27,849 nt of DNA from Chara braunii (taxonomy: Eukaryota; Streptophyta; Charophyceae; Charales; Characeae), in NCBI GenBank assembly GCA_003427395.1, contig BFEA01000162.1, positions 1,260,459 to 1,288,307 on the forward strand. Direction: 5' to 3'. Position numbers and translations under genes: made by a program. Each line of letters starts with the position of its first letter. Positions within the stretch are counted from its first letter, which is position 1. Shown here one piece after another: positions 19,795 through 27,849 of this stretch. Under the pieces are notes generated by a model. The model was given only the letters and a program-made list of their open reading frames with translations. It searched no databases and was not told the DNA's origin.

Positions 19795-20640
19795 AAAAAA
19801 AACCGAAAGGAAAGGGAAAAAAAAAAATAAAAAAATCCTGTCTTAGCTTGACAGAGCAACCTCGTTTTTCCACTATCGCGCTGAACTAATATCAATCTCA
19901 CGCTTTAAAAAAAAAAAAATGGAGGAAGGAAGGGATAGAATAAAAAGTAAAACGGGGAAGAACATGGAAGAAGGTGGGAAATCACACTAAGTATCTAACA
20001 CGGACACTGATACCCACATTGAATGTCCGTTCAAACTTTTCAACCAAGCTTTAAAGGAAGGCATCATCGCCATCAATCAGTAGAACACATCAAGAGTAAA
20101 AGGGGACGCTATTCCTGTATGACCACTCAAAAAAAAAAAAAAAAAAAAAAAGGAAAAAAAAAAAAAAAAAAAAAAAAAAGGAAAAAAAAAAAAGGAAAAA
20201 AGGGGGGGAGGAAAGGAAGAAAAGGGAAGAGAAGAAGAGGGGAAAGGGGGGAAGGAAGGAAAATTGGTGCAAAGAAGGTGGTCAATCATGTTACGCCTCA
20301 ATTATGGCTACTGTTATCCGCATCGGACAACTCTATCAGCTTCACAACCAACGCCTAATCAACAACGATACCAGGATTTATCACCATCAAACAGTCAGAT
20401 GCATCATCAGAAGACAACGATTTTCTTACGTAACCAATCACATGCGGCCATATAGGACCTGTCCACTCATCTTCGTATCAATATCACAAGGGTAACCATC
20501 TAACACGGACTCTGTTAACGTCATTGAATGTTTATCCAAACTTGTATTATAAGTCTAATCAGAGGGGAAGGATCATCGCCATCAGTTGCTAGAATGTATT
20601 CTTATGACCACTCTTAGCGGCCATAAGGACTACCCAAGAC
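19610..20640. repeat. diverged direct duplication, about 505 bp apart, with long A-runs
   Basis: The block 19991-20128 (CTAACACGGACACTG, CATTGAATGTCCG, CATCATCGCCATCA, TATGACCACTC) recurs in order at 20497-20625 with substitutions. Weaker similarity extends to the left of each copy (GCTATCCGC / GTTATCCGC; ATATCAATCTCAC / GTATCAATATCAC), suggesting a unit near 500 bp. The first copy is broken by long A-runs at 19737-19802 and 20130-20200. Confidence 0.65.
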
Positions 20641-20733
20641 CTGCAAGGCCGTCCTGTCCAGATTTGACAGGTAATTGAATTGGTTGGGCTTAAAGAATTA
20701 GCCTTTATAAGAAAAGGAAAAAAAAAAAAAAAT

Positions 20734-20771
20734 GTCGTATGATCCAGGCACTCCGGCCTGGTTCATACGAC
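20734..20771. repeat. 16-bp stem hairpin
   Basis: GTCGTATGATCCAGGC (20734-20749), a 6-nt loop, then GCCTGGTTCATACGAC (20756-20771); one mismatch in 16. It follows an A-run and precedes a TATA-like TTATAAAAG at 20785-20793, so it could sit in a promoter region of a mobile element. Confidence 0.8.
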
Positions 20772-20784
20772 GGCTGCTTTAGAA

Positions 20785-20793
20785 TTATAAAAG
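20785..20793 (+). promoter_or_regulatory. TATA-box-like element
   Basis: TTATAAAAG lies 14 bp downstream of the hairpin. No clear plus-strand gene follows within 1 kb except the recombinase at 21995. Weak evidence. Confidence 0.25.
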
Positions 20794-20929
20794 CCGAGAA
20801 ATGGGCCCGGCATCCCTCACATCACAGAAAAGGTTCAACACACACGCACACATATCCTGTTCTAATAACCCAAGTTAACCCTAATCTGCCAATATTCAAT
20901 CCTGCCTAAACTACTCATCAAGTACCTTC

Positions 20930-20990
20930 ATCTGGATTCGAACTTGGGTCTGTATGTCAACAGTTCATGGGTGTACCCACTGAGCTAGGT
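20930..20990 (-). repeat. tRNA-derived SINE head, copy 2
   Basis: On the minus strand the A box TAGCTCAGTGG (20977-20987) and B box GTTCGAATCC (20934-20943) are well kept, with an AACTGTTGA loop between. Stems do not pair, so it is not a working tRNA. It shares about 60 bp with copy 1 at 10.5 kb and abuts the 101-bp direct repeat. Confidence 0.72.
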
Positions 20991-21090
20991 TCCCAGGACT
21001 GTTCCAAATAAAATAGAATAAGGTGAGGTCGAAGATGATGCCAGATCTCATGAGAGTGAGTCAGGAAGGTGGGCCGCAGGCCCACACACC
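20990..21090. repeat. 101-bp direct repeat, left copy
   Basis: Identical to 21630-21730 except for three substitutions. Begins TTCCCAGGACTGTTCC and ends CCCACACACC. The two copies enclose 539 bp, most of which is the inverted 507-bp repeat. Confidence 0.95.
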
Positions 21091-21122
21091 GCCGGAAAAT
21101 CGAGGGCGGGTGGGGCCGCTCC

Positions 21123-21629
21123 GCCAAAAAGGCGAGGAGAATCGACTCACACTCCGAAGGACCTGACCCCTTGTGTGCCTGCGCAGGTTTGCATATGCGA
21201 TGAGTGTTGTGGGCGGACGCAACCTGGAAGGCGCAGCACGGGAGCAAACACAAGCTGTGGTGACAGGCCAGAGCCCTGTCACTTATACTGTATCTGGCCA
21301 AGGCAGTGGGACCACTCGGGTTGGCGAGACCATTCTTCAACCTGGGTGAGTGTCACGCTTTCCACTGGGATTCCATAGGACAAAAATAGTCCTCCGTAGA
21401 TGCTGCGAAATTAGCTGAATGTCGTTCATCTTGGAAAAAATCTGACATCTGAAAATAAATTCTTGCGGAGTCATAGATTGTGGAATTGCATGGCTGAGAT
21501 CGCAGATGATTCAGATCCCCAGGACTTGAACCAACCGGAGGTGCCAACCAGAAAACCGAACGGTTGGGTCCGAAACTGTTTCTGCAAACCCCTTGAATTA
21601 TCAGGCCCCCTCTTGACTTGGCACGTTGC
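21123..21629 (-). repeat. 507-bp dispersed repeat, copy 2 (inverted)
   Basis: Reverse complement of 13666-14172 with about ten differences. It is flanked by the two 101-bp direct repeats, leaving an unmatched 32-bp GC-rich segment (21091-21122). In a kangaroo/PAT-type element this would be the A2 block between B1 and B2 of the split direct repeat. Confidence 0.93.
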
Positions 21630-21730
21630 TTCCCAGGACTGTTCCAAATAAAATAGAATAAGGTGAGGCCGAAGATGATGCCAGATCTCATGAGAGTGAG
21701 TCAGGAAGGTGGGCCGTAGGCCCGCACACC
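21630..21730. repeat. 101-bp direct repeat, right copy
   Basis: Second copy of 20990-21090 with three substitutions. It lies about 265 bp left of the recombinase start, at the presumed end of the DIRS-type element. Confidence 0.95.
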
Positions 21731-21994
21731 TCCTAACCTGTCCCACATCCCTCCATCGTCCCGCAAGTGACTCCGTCGTCTTGCAGGGAATGGTGGAACG
21801 AGCGAATGAGTGATGGCGGTTGGAGGCAGAAGCGAGCGACTCCCGTGGTTGAAGGAGCATACACAGCAGGTCTTGAATAAAGTAGTGCCATAATCAGTGA
21901 GTTTGGAGCTGGAAGGCGATGAAAGAATGGAATGAAGAAGATGCTGCTTGCCTTGAATGAATGACTTGAACGTAATGAAGTTGGAAGAAGTTGC

Positions 21995-23047
21995 ATGAGC
22001 TGCTGCGATCTTGACATCTTGTCGTTCCTGAGTGGCCAATGGTTGGTTGAAATCGAGAGTTGATGCCGAACTTCAGACGCAGAGGGTCTTCCGATAGTGT
22101 CACCTTCCACAATTGATGTCGTGGTAAACTGCTTGAGTGGGTGTTTCCAGCTATTAGGTAGGGAGGGTGAGAATGATCCATGTCAGAGCAGTAGGGTGAA
22201 GGTGTTTAGGCGATCGTATCGGGAGTATAGTTTACAGAGAGGCGTAATTGATGAATCTGCTCGTTCAATGCAGTGAAAAAAACTGCAAGTAGTGATAAAG
22301 TATATACGAGAAGAAGTAAAGGTTATGAAGGGTTATACAGAGGCACAGGCTTATCGAGATGGTGGTGCATTTCTTTATTTGTGGGAGAGTTGGCAGCGAT
22401 GTGGGGAGGGGTTGAGGCTTCAGTATAAGGAGATTGATATTGAGCGTGGAGTTGTGTGTCCTGTGTACACGAAGACCAACTGGCAAGGCAGAAGGTTTAT
22501 GATACAGTTGCGTGATCCAAGAAGTGAGGAGGAGACGTTTCTGGGATGGTTGCCAGAGATGATGGCTAGTTATGAGCGTGTGGGCCAGGATTTGCGAAGT
22601 GGTTATCTGTTCGGACCGGTGCGCGGGGATGGACCAATGAGTGGGGGGGGATTTAATAAGCGGATAGAGAAGTGGTTTGAAGCAGTTGGGGTGTTTGAGG
22701 GGGAGAGTGGTCATAGTTTTCGGATAGGTGAGGTGCAAGCGGGAATAGAGGAAGGCTGGAGTTTGGGAGAGATGATGCGACAGAGCACGTGGAGTCAGGT
22801 GGGTACCTTTATGCGTTATGGGTATAGGATAAAGCGGGGGTGGAAGCGGAAGAGTGAGGGACAATTAAGGGAGGACGAAGATTGTCGTCAAGCCAAGGAC
22901 TTCAAGGTTGGGGCGAGGCTGCTGACGGGGGGGCTGGGGAGGCAAGAGAAAGGGGAGGTGGCGATAGTGAATCGATCAATAATGTTGAGCTCGAGGATAC
23001 GGGGATACCAGGAGGTCTTCTTGGAGTCGGGTAAGATGAGGAGGTAA
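21995..23047 (+). pseudogene. tyrosine recombinase of the DIRS-type element
   Basis: This enzyme would integrate the circular DNA form of the element by site-specific strand exchange. From ATG 21995 an N-terminal core-binding part (VSPSTIDVVVNCL, then a GREG..DP segment) leads to the catalytic domain. The domain shows box I Arg in WQRCGEGLRL (22397-22399), a beta-hairpin Lys in YTKTNWQG and GHSFR carrying His and Arg (22712-22723). STW supplies the second His/Trp position, and the likely nucleophile is Tyr 22817-22819. All catalytic positions are present. Two in-frame TGA codons (22061-22063 and 22274-22276) precede the catalytic domain at positions compatible with Arg; the frame after the second is open for 257 codons. 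It runs antisense to RT-RNase H and overlaps its last 160 bp. Confidence 0.85.
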
Positions 23048-25124
23048 GGAGCAGGGCTAGCACTTATCTTAGAGAGTACCTGATGAAGGAGCACAGTAGG
23101 AGGGAAAACATATTTGTAGGGGAGGGAAGGTAGTGAATTCCAATCAAGAGAGAGAGCGTCGATAAGGGAAGCCTTTACTGATCAGTCTCTTGAGATGAAA
23201 GTAGGGCAGACATGGTGGAAATCAGATGCCAAGAGGTCTATAACTGGTAATCCAAGTTTTGAGAAGATGGTACACTTGATGTGATTGGCAAGACCCCAAT
23301 TTGTATTATCCTCTGTTTTTTAGAGTGAATCAACGTCTGGATTGAGGGATCTGGGAATCCAAATTGGGTACGGTATCCCATCAAAGGAAATTAGGAAAGA
23401 GGCTATATCCCTTAGCCAGAGGTTGAAATCCTGATGAGTGGATTTCATCTTGGAGAGGAGGTGTGAGGTGGCTTGACTGTCCGTATGAAGTCTGATAGAG
23501 GCGGAGTGAAGGAGGTGAGGATAAGAGGTGGCAAGAAATACAAAGGTTTCAAGGATTGCAAAGAGTTCTCTATGAGTGGAAGAAGATTGAAGAAGGTGAG
23601 GTGGGAGACATTGTTTTAGAGAGAGTGTTTGCACGTTCATGGGGTGGATGATTGTTGCATTGGAGAGCAGAGGCGTTAGCGAAAATTGAAAGTGTTGGGG
23701 GGGTGAACGGTCCAGAGTCTTCCTGGGAGGTGTGGTAGGTGAGTAACCTACCAGAGAAGGTCATTGACGAGGTCGGAGGAAATCGTTACTGGAAAATCCC
23801 AGTTAGATGGAGAGATGGTGTCATATAGTGAGGAGAGATACAAAAGGGTGGGGAGGAAGGCTCTCGCAAGTGATGCTAACTTACCGGCGAGTTTGGCAAA
23901 AGTTATGCTAGAGTTGATGGAATTGGGGTCCTGAATAAGGTGGAGAATCTTCTTGGCGGGAAAGAGCATTTATGAAGACTAACGAAAAAACCAAGGTTGT
24001 GCAGGAGGGCAACATAATTGAAGGTTTGCTAGATAAGAGTTGACATGTTAGTGTGGCCAAGCGTTGAGTCGTCAATATATGAGGCAATATGGACCTTGCG
24101 GCGGCGAATTTCTGCCATTACTTCCTGCATGATTGTTGTGAAAATCCAGCATGCCGATGAGATGCCGAAGCAGAGAGTTGTAAATTGGTAGGTCGTGTCG
24201 TTCCATTGGAAAACTAGGTAGGGATGAAAAAGTGGGTGGACGGGGATGTGGTAGTAGTCGTTCTTTATGTCGAAGCAGGTGAGGAAGTCTTGCGTAGGTG
24301 AACCGAATAGGTGTGCGGTTAGGTCGTCGATCATTTCGTAGTGAAAATTTGGGAAGGTGACAAACAAGTTGACAAAGCGTACGTCAAGAATGAATCTTGT
24401 CTTAGATGAACTGTCGATTGCGAATACAGGGTTAATAACGACAGGGTTGAGAGAGGGTTCTATGACCTTTGAAGAGAGTAGTTGAGTTATAGTTGAGGAG
24501 ATGAAGTCGCAGTGATGAGGTGGGTGGCTATGGTTAGGGATACGGAGTGGAGGGGGTGAAGTGTGACTCAAAGCTTTTTTAAAAGAAGAGGCAGGGAGTA
24601 CCTTCCTTACCATCCGGCGGACCTCTATGATCTTTGAGGTTGGGATATGTGATGTACCTTTAAACTGAAGTCGAACACCGTGTTGGATCCATTGGTGAAC
24701 AAAATGGGAGAATCTTCTAGAGCTGGAGGAGAGAAGTAGAGACCAGTTAGAAAAGCGGTGAGATGTTGAGGCTGCAAAGAAGTTATCAGGGTTGCGGAGC
24801 TAAGAGGCGGGTTCCTGAAGAGCGAAAAGGGCCAAGCGGAGATCCTGAGAAGAAGGGGTGGTTGAGAGATTGCTGAAAATCGTTGGGATGGAGGGAATCG
24901 GGAAGGGGGAACTAGGTTCCTGATCAGGCAGAGTTTTTGGGTGTGGTATGAGTTTGGTCATGCTGGTCAGTGAAAGTCTTCTTGGAAGCGCGAAAGTAGT
25001 CATAGTCTCGGTCCTTGTCATCCTCGTATGGCGCTTGGAGGAATATGACTTCTTCTGATCATCAGACATGGAATGTTCCTCCTTCTTGCGATAAGAAGAT
25101 GTGTCAACTTCATATATTCCCAAC
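22888..25124 (-). pseudogene. DIRS-type reverse transcriptase-RNase H, exon 2
   Basis: A Ser/Lys/Thr-rich N-terminal part (25124 to about 24720) is followed by RT: NPVFAIDSSSKTRFILDVR, motif A FDIKNDYYHIPVHP, motif B FGISSACWIF and motif C ASYIDDST (YIDD at 24068-24079). RNase H follows: an FANAS segment where TDAS is usual (first Asp read as Asn), STHRELFAI, LHTDSQAT and PRSLNPDVDSL. The C-terminal DIRS extension has LPVIDLLAS, YKYVFPP and LLILPDSKKTSWYP. The frame is broken by TAG at 24800 and 24029, indels near 23965, 23755 and 23670, TAG at 23748, TAA at 23320 and TGA at 23182. It ends at TGA 22888-22890. Confidence 0.85.
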
Positions 25125-25233
25125 CTGCATAAAACAGAGAAAGGAAGATAAACCCTTGTACGCAAATGGCGTGGACTTATTTACAGTCCAGGGCGATAAA
25201 TTTGATAAATCGGGGCGACGGCCCCTTACTTAC
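25125..25233 (-). other. 109-nt GT-AG intron between Gag and RT
   Basis: On the minus strand the donor is CACAG|GTAAGTAAG and the acceptor is a pyrimidine-rich TTTTATGCAG|GTTGG. Removal joins gag (phase 2: AG + G) to the RT frame without shift. Unspliced RNA meets TAA across the donor (the codon after CAC AGG), so Gag would end there. Consensus at both ends, the short length and frame restoration together make this a convincing intron. Confidence 0.8.
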
Positions 25234-26090
25234 CTGTGAGCTTCCTTGCGGACGATGCTCATGCAGTAGTTGAACTCAGAGTTGATTAGCGGAAGTGCCT
25301 TGTCCATGCCTTCTCTCATGATCTTGGACAGTTGGGACTTCATTTCCTTCGTGATGCGGGAATCAAGGCAATCCTTGGCGATGGCGGCAACTCTAGAACC
25401 GAAATGAGAGGCCACAAATTTCCCGATAGGATAATAAGAGTAGTTCATGCTGACTGCCAGAAAGCGGATATAGGCTTCGATCTGGGAATGATAACAAGGA
25501 GATACGAATAGCTTCTTCCAGGCAGATAACTCTTCGTATGCCGGTTGCGACTTTCCGTTTAGCTTGCCCAGAGTACCATCCATTTTCGAATAGATCTTTT
25601 GGTACAACTGAGTGAGTGTTTGATTCTCTTCGTCGCGTTGAAGCAACTACTCCTAAAGCTTCTGAATGGATAGGCGATTCTCTTCCTCCTTGAGGAGTAA
25701 CTGGTGCTTGAGTTGCTGGAAGGCTTCAATAGTGACTGGTGCAGGACGGTTAGATGAGGAGGAGCATAGATTCGAAGAGTTGAGAAGGGGTGGGGGAGTA
25801 GATGTGATAAGGGGGGGTGGAGAGGTAGGAAGGGGGGGTTGCGGGGGAGGGGGAGGGATTGGGTTCTTCATCTTGATTGCGAGAGCATGGACTTTGTATA
25901 ATTGATCAGAATTTTCAGGTTGAATAGTGAAAAGAAGATCGGAGATGTCGTGGGCGAGGGGGTTCAGACAATCGATGATCTTGGCTTGAGAGAAGGCGGG
26001 GGGAAGTACAGGAAGGACAACGTAGACCTCAGCTCCGATGACAGACTGGGGGCCAGAGGCAACTAGAAAAGTTTTCAACCAGTGATCCAT
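25234..26090 (-). pseudogene. Gag-like ORF of the DIRS-type element, exon 1
   Basis: About 285 codons from ATG 26090 (MDHWLKTFLVASG). No named domain is recognised. In order there is an N-terminal region of about 70 residues, a poly-Pro and Pro/Ser tract near residues 75-120, and a Gln/Glu/Leu-rich coiled-coil segment (LKHQLLLKEEENRLSIQ). A helical C-terminal region follows (YEELSAWKKLFVSPCYHSQI and SMNYSYYPIGKFVASHFGSR). No zinc knuckle is seen, which is common in DIRS Gag. Two TAG codons two apart (25653-25655 and 25647-25649) interrupt the coiled coil at places where Gln would keep the heptads. Its position before RT and the spliced junction support the Gag role. Confidence 0.6.
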
Positions 26091-26312
26091 CTGCACAGTA
26101 AAATATTTTAAAATTAAAATCTGGTTGTGAAATGGATGAGAAGTAAGAAACATTATTAAGATTTAAATTTTGGTTATGATGGTGCAGTTATAAATGTCGT
26201 TAAAATTGAATATGGCCCAAAGTGGAAAGAGAGTATTCTTCATCTTCTTCCTCTCAGTCCACCATCTTCTCCTTCCCCTCTCAACATCTGACTTCATTGC
26301 ATCTGCAGACTA

Positions 26313-26313
<1 letters not shown>

Positions 26314-26338
<25 letters not shown>
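26314..26338. repeat. (GA)n microsatellite
   Basis: Twelve GA units in the region upstream of the gag-like ORF. Confidence 0.95.
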
Positions 26339-26343
<5 letters not shown>

Positions 26344-26497
26344 GGAGTAGAGTTAATCAAGGTTGAGTGGGGATGACGAGTGAAGGGGTCGACGATAGTT
26401 GGGACAGTCATGTACGGTGGTCTTTAGGAGCAGAAGTGATCCTGCTGTGTCAAGTCGGTTGTAGTACGGGAGTGTATGGTAGAGTAGGCTGGACACG

Positions 26498-26616
26498 CAT
26501 AAAGTTACTACTGTTTAATGCCCATTGGAGATGTCGTGATACATTTGTGATAGTTTCGTAATTTGGTTTCTGTATATCGTTCACGCTCATGCGTCTTGCA
26601 TATTATTATCATCATG

Positions 26617-26684
<68 letters not shown>

Positions 26685-26722
26685 CACTATCATTTTGTTC
26701 ATAAAGTTACTACTGTTTAATG
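26498..26722 (+). mobile_element. small retroposon insertion with perfect 23-bp target-site duplication
   Basis: A 23-bp sequence starting CATAAAGTTACTACTG and ending TTTAATG occurs at 26498-26520 and, without mismatch, at 26700-26722. The 179 bp between them ends in an (ATT)n tract (26617-26684) plus a short AT-rich end. A long perfect duplication around a body with a simple-repeat tail is typical of LINE-mobilised insertions. Body 26521-26616 matches no other sequence in the window. Confidence 0.8.
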
Positions 26723-26949
26723 GCATGCTTATAACCCTTGCAGGCAGACACAGTAGGAAGAAGTGAGTGATAGAGTAGCGAAGAAGACTTACCAGTTCCA
26801 CGCCCACAGTCGACAAAGACAATAGCAGAGGTACGTGAGAATGAAAATACGATCTGCAGAAGTCAGATTATAAGAGGAGAGGATAATAAGTTCCTTTCTC
26901 CATTTGTGAAGAATGGGTAATGATAATCTCCTTCCTGGTCCGTTGTAGA

Positions 26950-27849
26950 GGTTCGTCCTAGCTCCCTTGTACCTTCTTTTTCCTTGTTCGTTTTCTTTAC
27001 CTCTCCTTTCTCTTGATTTGCTTCCTTATTTTCTTTCTCTCCTTATCCCCCTTTTTCCTTCCTTTTTTTTTTTTTTTTTTTTTTTTAAATGAGTTTTATA
27101 GATGCATTAGCTGCATCCTTAATGTTTTTCCCCTTTATCTCTTGCATTCCTGGCTTCTTGCTTGCTTACTCTTCTTCTTCGACCCTTGTTTATTGCTTCC
27201 TCTTCCCTTTCTTTTGTGTGCACATACTAGCTCTCTCCTTGCTGTTCTCCCTTCTTCCTTACTTCTTCTTCTTCTTATTCTGCTTCTCTTTCTCTTCTTA
27301 CCTTCCTCTTCTTCTCTTCCCTCTTTCCTCTTTCTCCTTCCTCACCTTTTCTTTCCCCCCTCTTCCTTTTTCTTCCTTTTCTTCCTTCCTTTGATTGCGT
27401 TGGTGTGTTGATCGATCTTGCTTCCTTGGTTCCGTTGACATGTGATTCCTGGTGTTATTGGTTCGTTGGTTCGTTGCATGATCCTTCCTTTTTGGGTCCG
27501 AACAAGTACTGATGTTTTGTCCTTCCTCCATCTGGCTGTTGTGGTTGACCCCCGTCTCATCTGATCATCTCATTATTCATTTATTTTCAGTGCCCGGTGG
27601 GGCTATAATCGTAGTGTAGACCCTCCTTCTGTTCCTTTCCTTGTTTCTAACTTACTCTTGCTCCCTTTTTTGCTTGTGACCCTTGTGATCTCGTCTCTTT
27701 TCTTCCCCCCTTCCTCTTTTCCTTCCTTCCCTTTCTTCCTTCCTTCCCCTCTCTCCCTTTTCCTTCTTTTTTTTTTTTTTTTTTTTTTTTTGTTTACCAT
27801 CCCTTGTCTGTTTACCTTGTAATTGATCCTCGATCCTTCTCGTTGTGCC
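26950..27849. repeat. polypyrimidine-rich tract, no gene
   Basis: Nearly 900 bp dominated by CTT, CCTT and T-runs (T23 at about 27064-27086, T-run at 27768-27791). Leu/Phe-rich frames are compositional. A less biased island at 27390-27600 contains tandem GGTTCGTT words but no motif. Confidence 0.8.

Larger units (their letters stand above)
20990..26792 (-). mobile_element. DIRS/kangaroo-type tyrosine-recombinase retrotransposon
   Basis: Gag-like and RT-RNase H genes on the minus strand and a tyrosine recombinase on the plus strand converge and overlap at 22888-23047. These three components define the DIRS order, which integrates by recombinase and not by DDE integrase. No integrase or aspartic protease is seen. 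The coding core is 21995-26090. The left edge is set by the 101-bp repeats. The right edge is unknown: a second copy of the 507-bp block would be expected beyond gag but is not found before 27849. Stops and three frameshifts in RT-RNase H show this copy is inactive. Confidence 0.72.
26091..26792 (-). other. possible 702-nt leader intron upstream of Gag
   Basis: The minus strand has GGAACTG|GTAAGTC at 26792 and TTTTACTGTGCAG|ATGG ending at 26091, immediately before the gag ATG. This would be a 5' leader intron holding the retroposon at 26498-26722. Only the splice consensus supports it. Confidence 0.3.

Noticed and set aside
22265-22864. Minus-strand 199-aa ORF opposite the recombinase
   Set aside because: It is antisense to the catalytic recombinase domain and has a Leu/Pro/Thr-rich shadow composition.
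27013-27411. Leu/Phe-rich membrane-protein-like ORF
   Set aside because: It is explained by CTT/CCTT composition; several frames give similar translations.

Overview
Eukaryotic, repeat-dominated DNA with no recognisable host gene. The window is a patchwork of decayed retroelements, SINE-like units, minisatellites, microsatellites and long A/T homopolymers. It also holds a 265-base gap and a sequencing-library adapter that survived into the assembly. Spliceosomal-type introns, LINE, Ty3/gypsy and DIRS-type elements point to a large eukaryotic genome. A plant-type initiator-Met primer-binding site and a DIRS element with its recombinase on the opposite strand (an arrangement I recall from the Volvox element kangaroo) make a green alga or other green-lineage organism my best guess, at low confidence.

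Layout. 1-1420: GC/T-rich sequence, an 11-unit 91-bp minisatellite, then a GA-rich tract. 1430-2350: nothing recognised. 2350-5913: minus-strand Ty3/gypsy element (gag, protease, linker, reverse transcriptase) cut off just after the RT YMDD motif, with a possible primer-binding site at 5901-5913 and perhaps LTR sequence beyond. 5914-8800: no gene. 8815-9097: a cluster of inverted repeats. 9660-11405: microsatellites, a tRNA-derived SINE and a 5'-truncated minus-strand LINE with an 18-bp target-site duplication. 11500-12990: several copies of a short repeat, including a 263-bp palindrome, then the gap at 13087-13351. 13666-14172: one copy of a 507-bp repeat; the other is inverted at 21123-21629. 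14430-15829: two overlapping unknown ORFs. 15900-17500: AT-rich duplications and homopolymers. 17539-18766: a plus-strand LINE-type ORF, possibly with a 67-nt intron. 19068-19105: a Nextera junction adapter. 19139-20700: homopurine tracts and a diverged duplication. 20734-21730: hairpin, SINE head and direct repeats.

The most interesting unit is 21-26.8 kb, a DIRS/kangaroo-type retrotransposon. Gag and RT-RNase H are on the minus strand and the tyrosine recombinase is on the plus strand, with tail-to-tail antisense overlap. A 109-nt GT-AG intron separates gag from RT and puts a stop codon across the splice donor, so splicing would decide between Gag and Gag-RT. The end beyond the recombinase carries a 101-bp direct repeat around a 539-bp segment, as expected for one side of split direct repeats.

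Almost every in-frame stop in the retroelements can be reached from a Gln or Arg codon by one C-to-T change. That suggests methylation-type decay, although reassignment of UAR to Gln should be tested.
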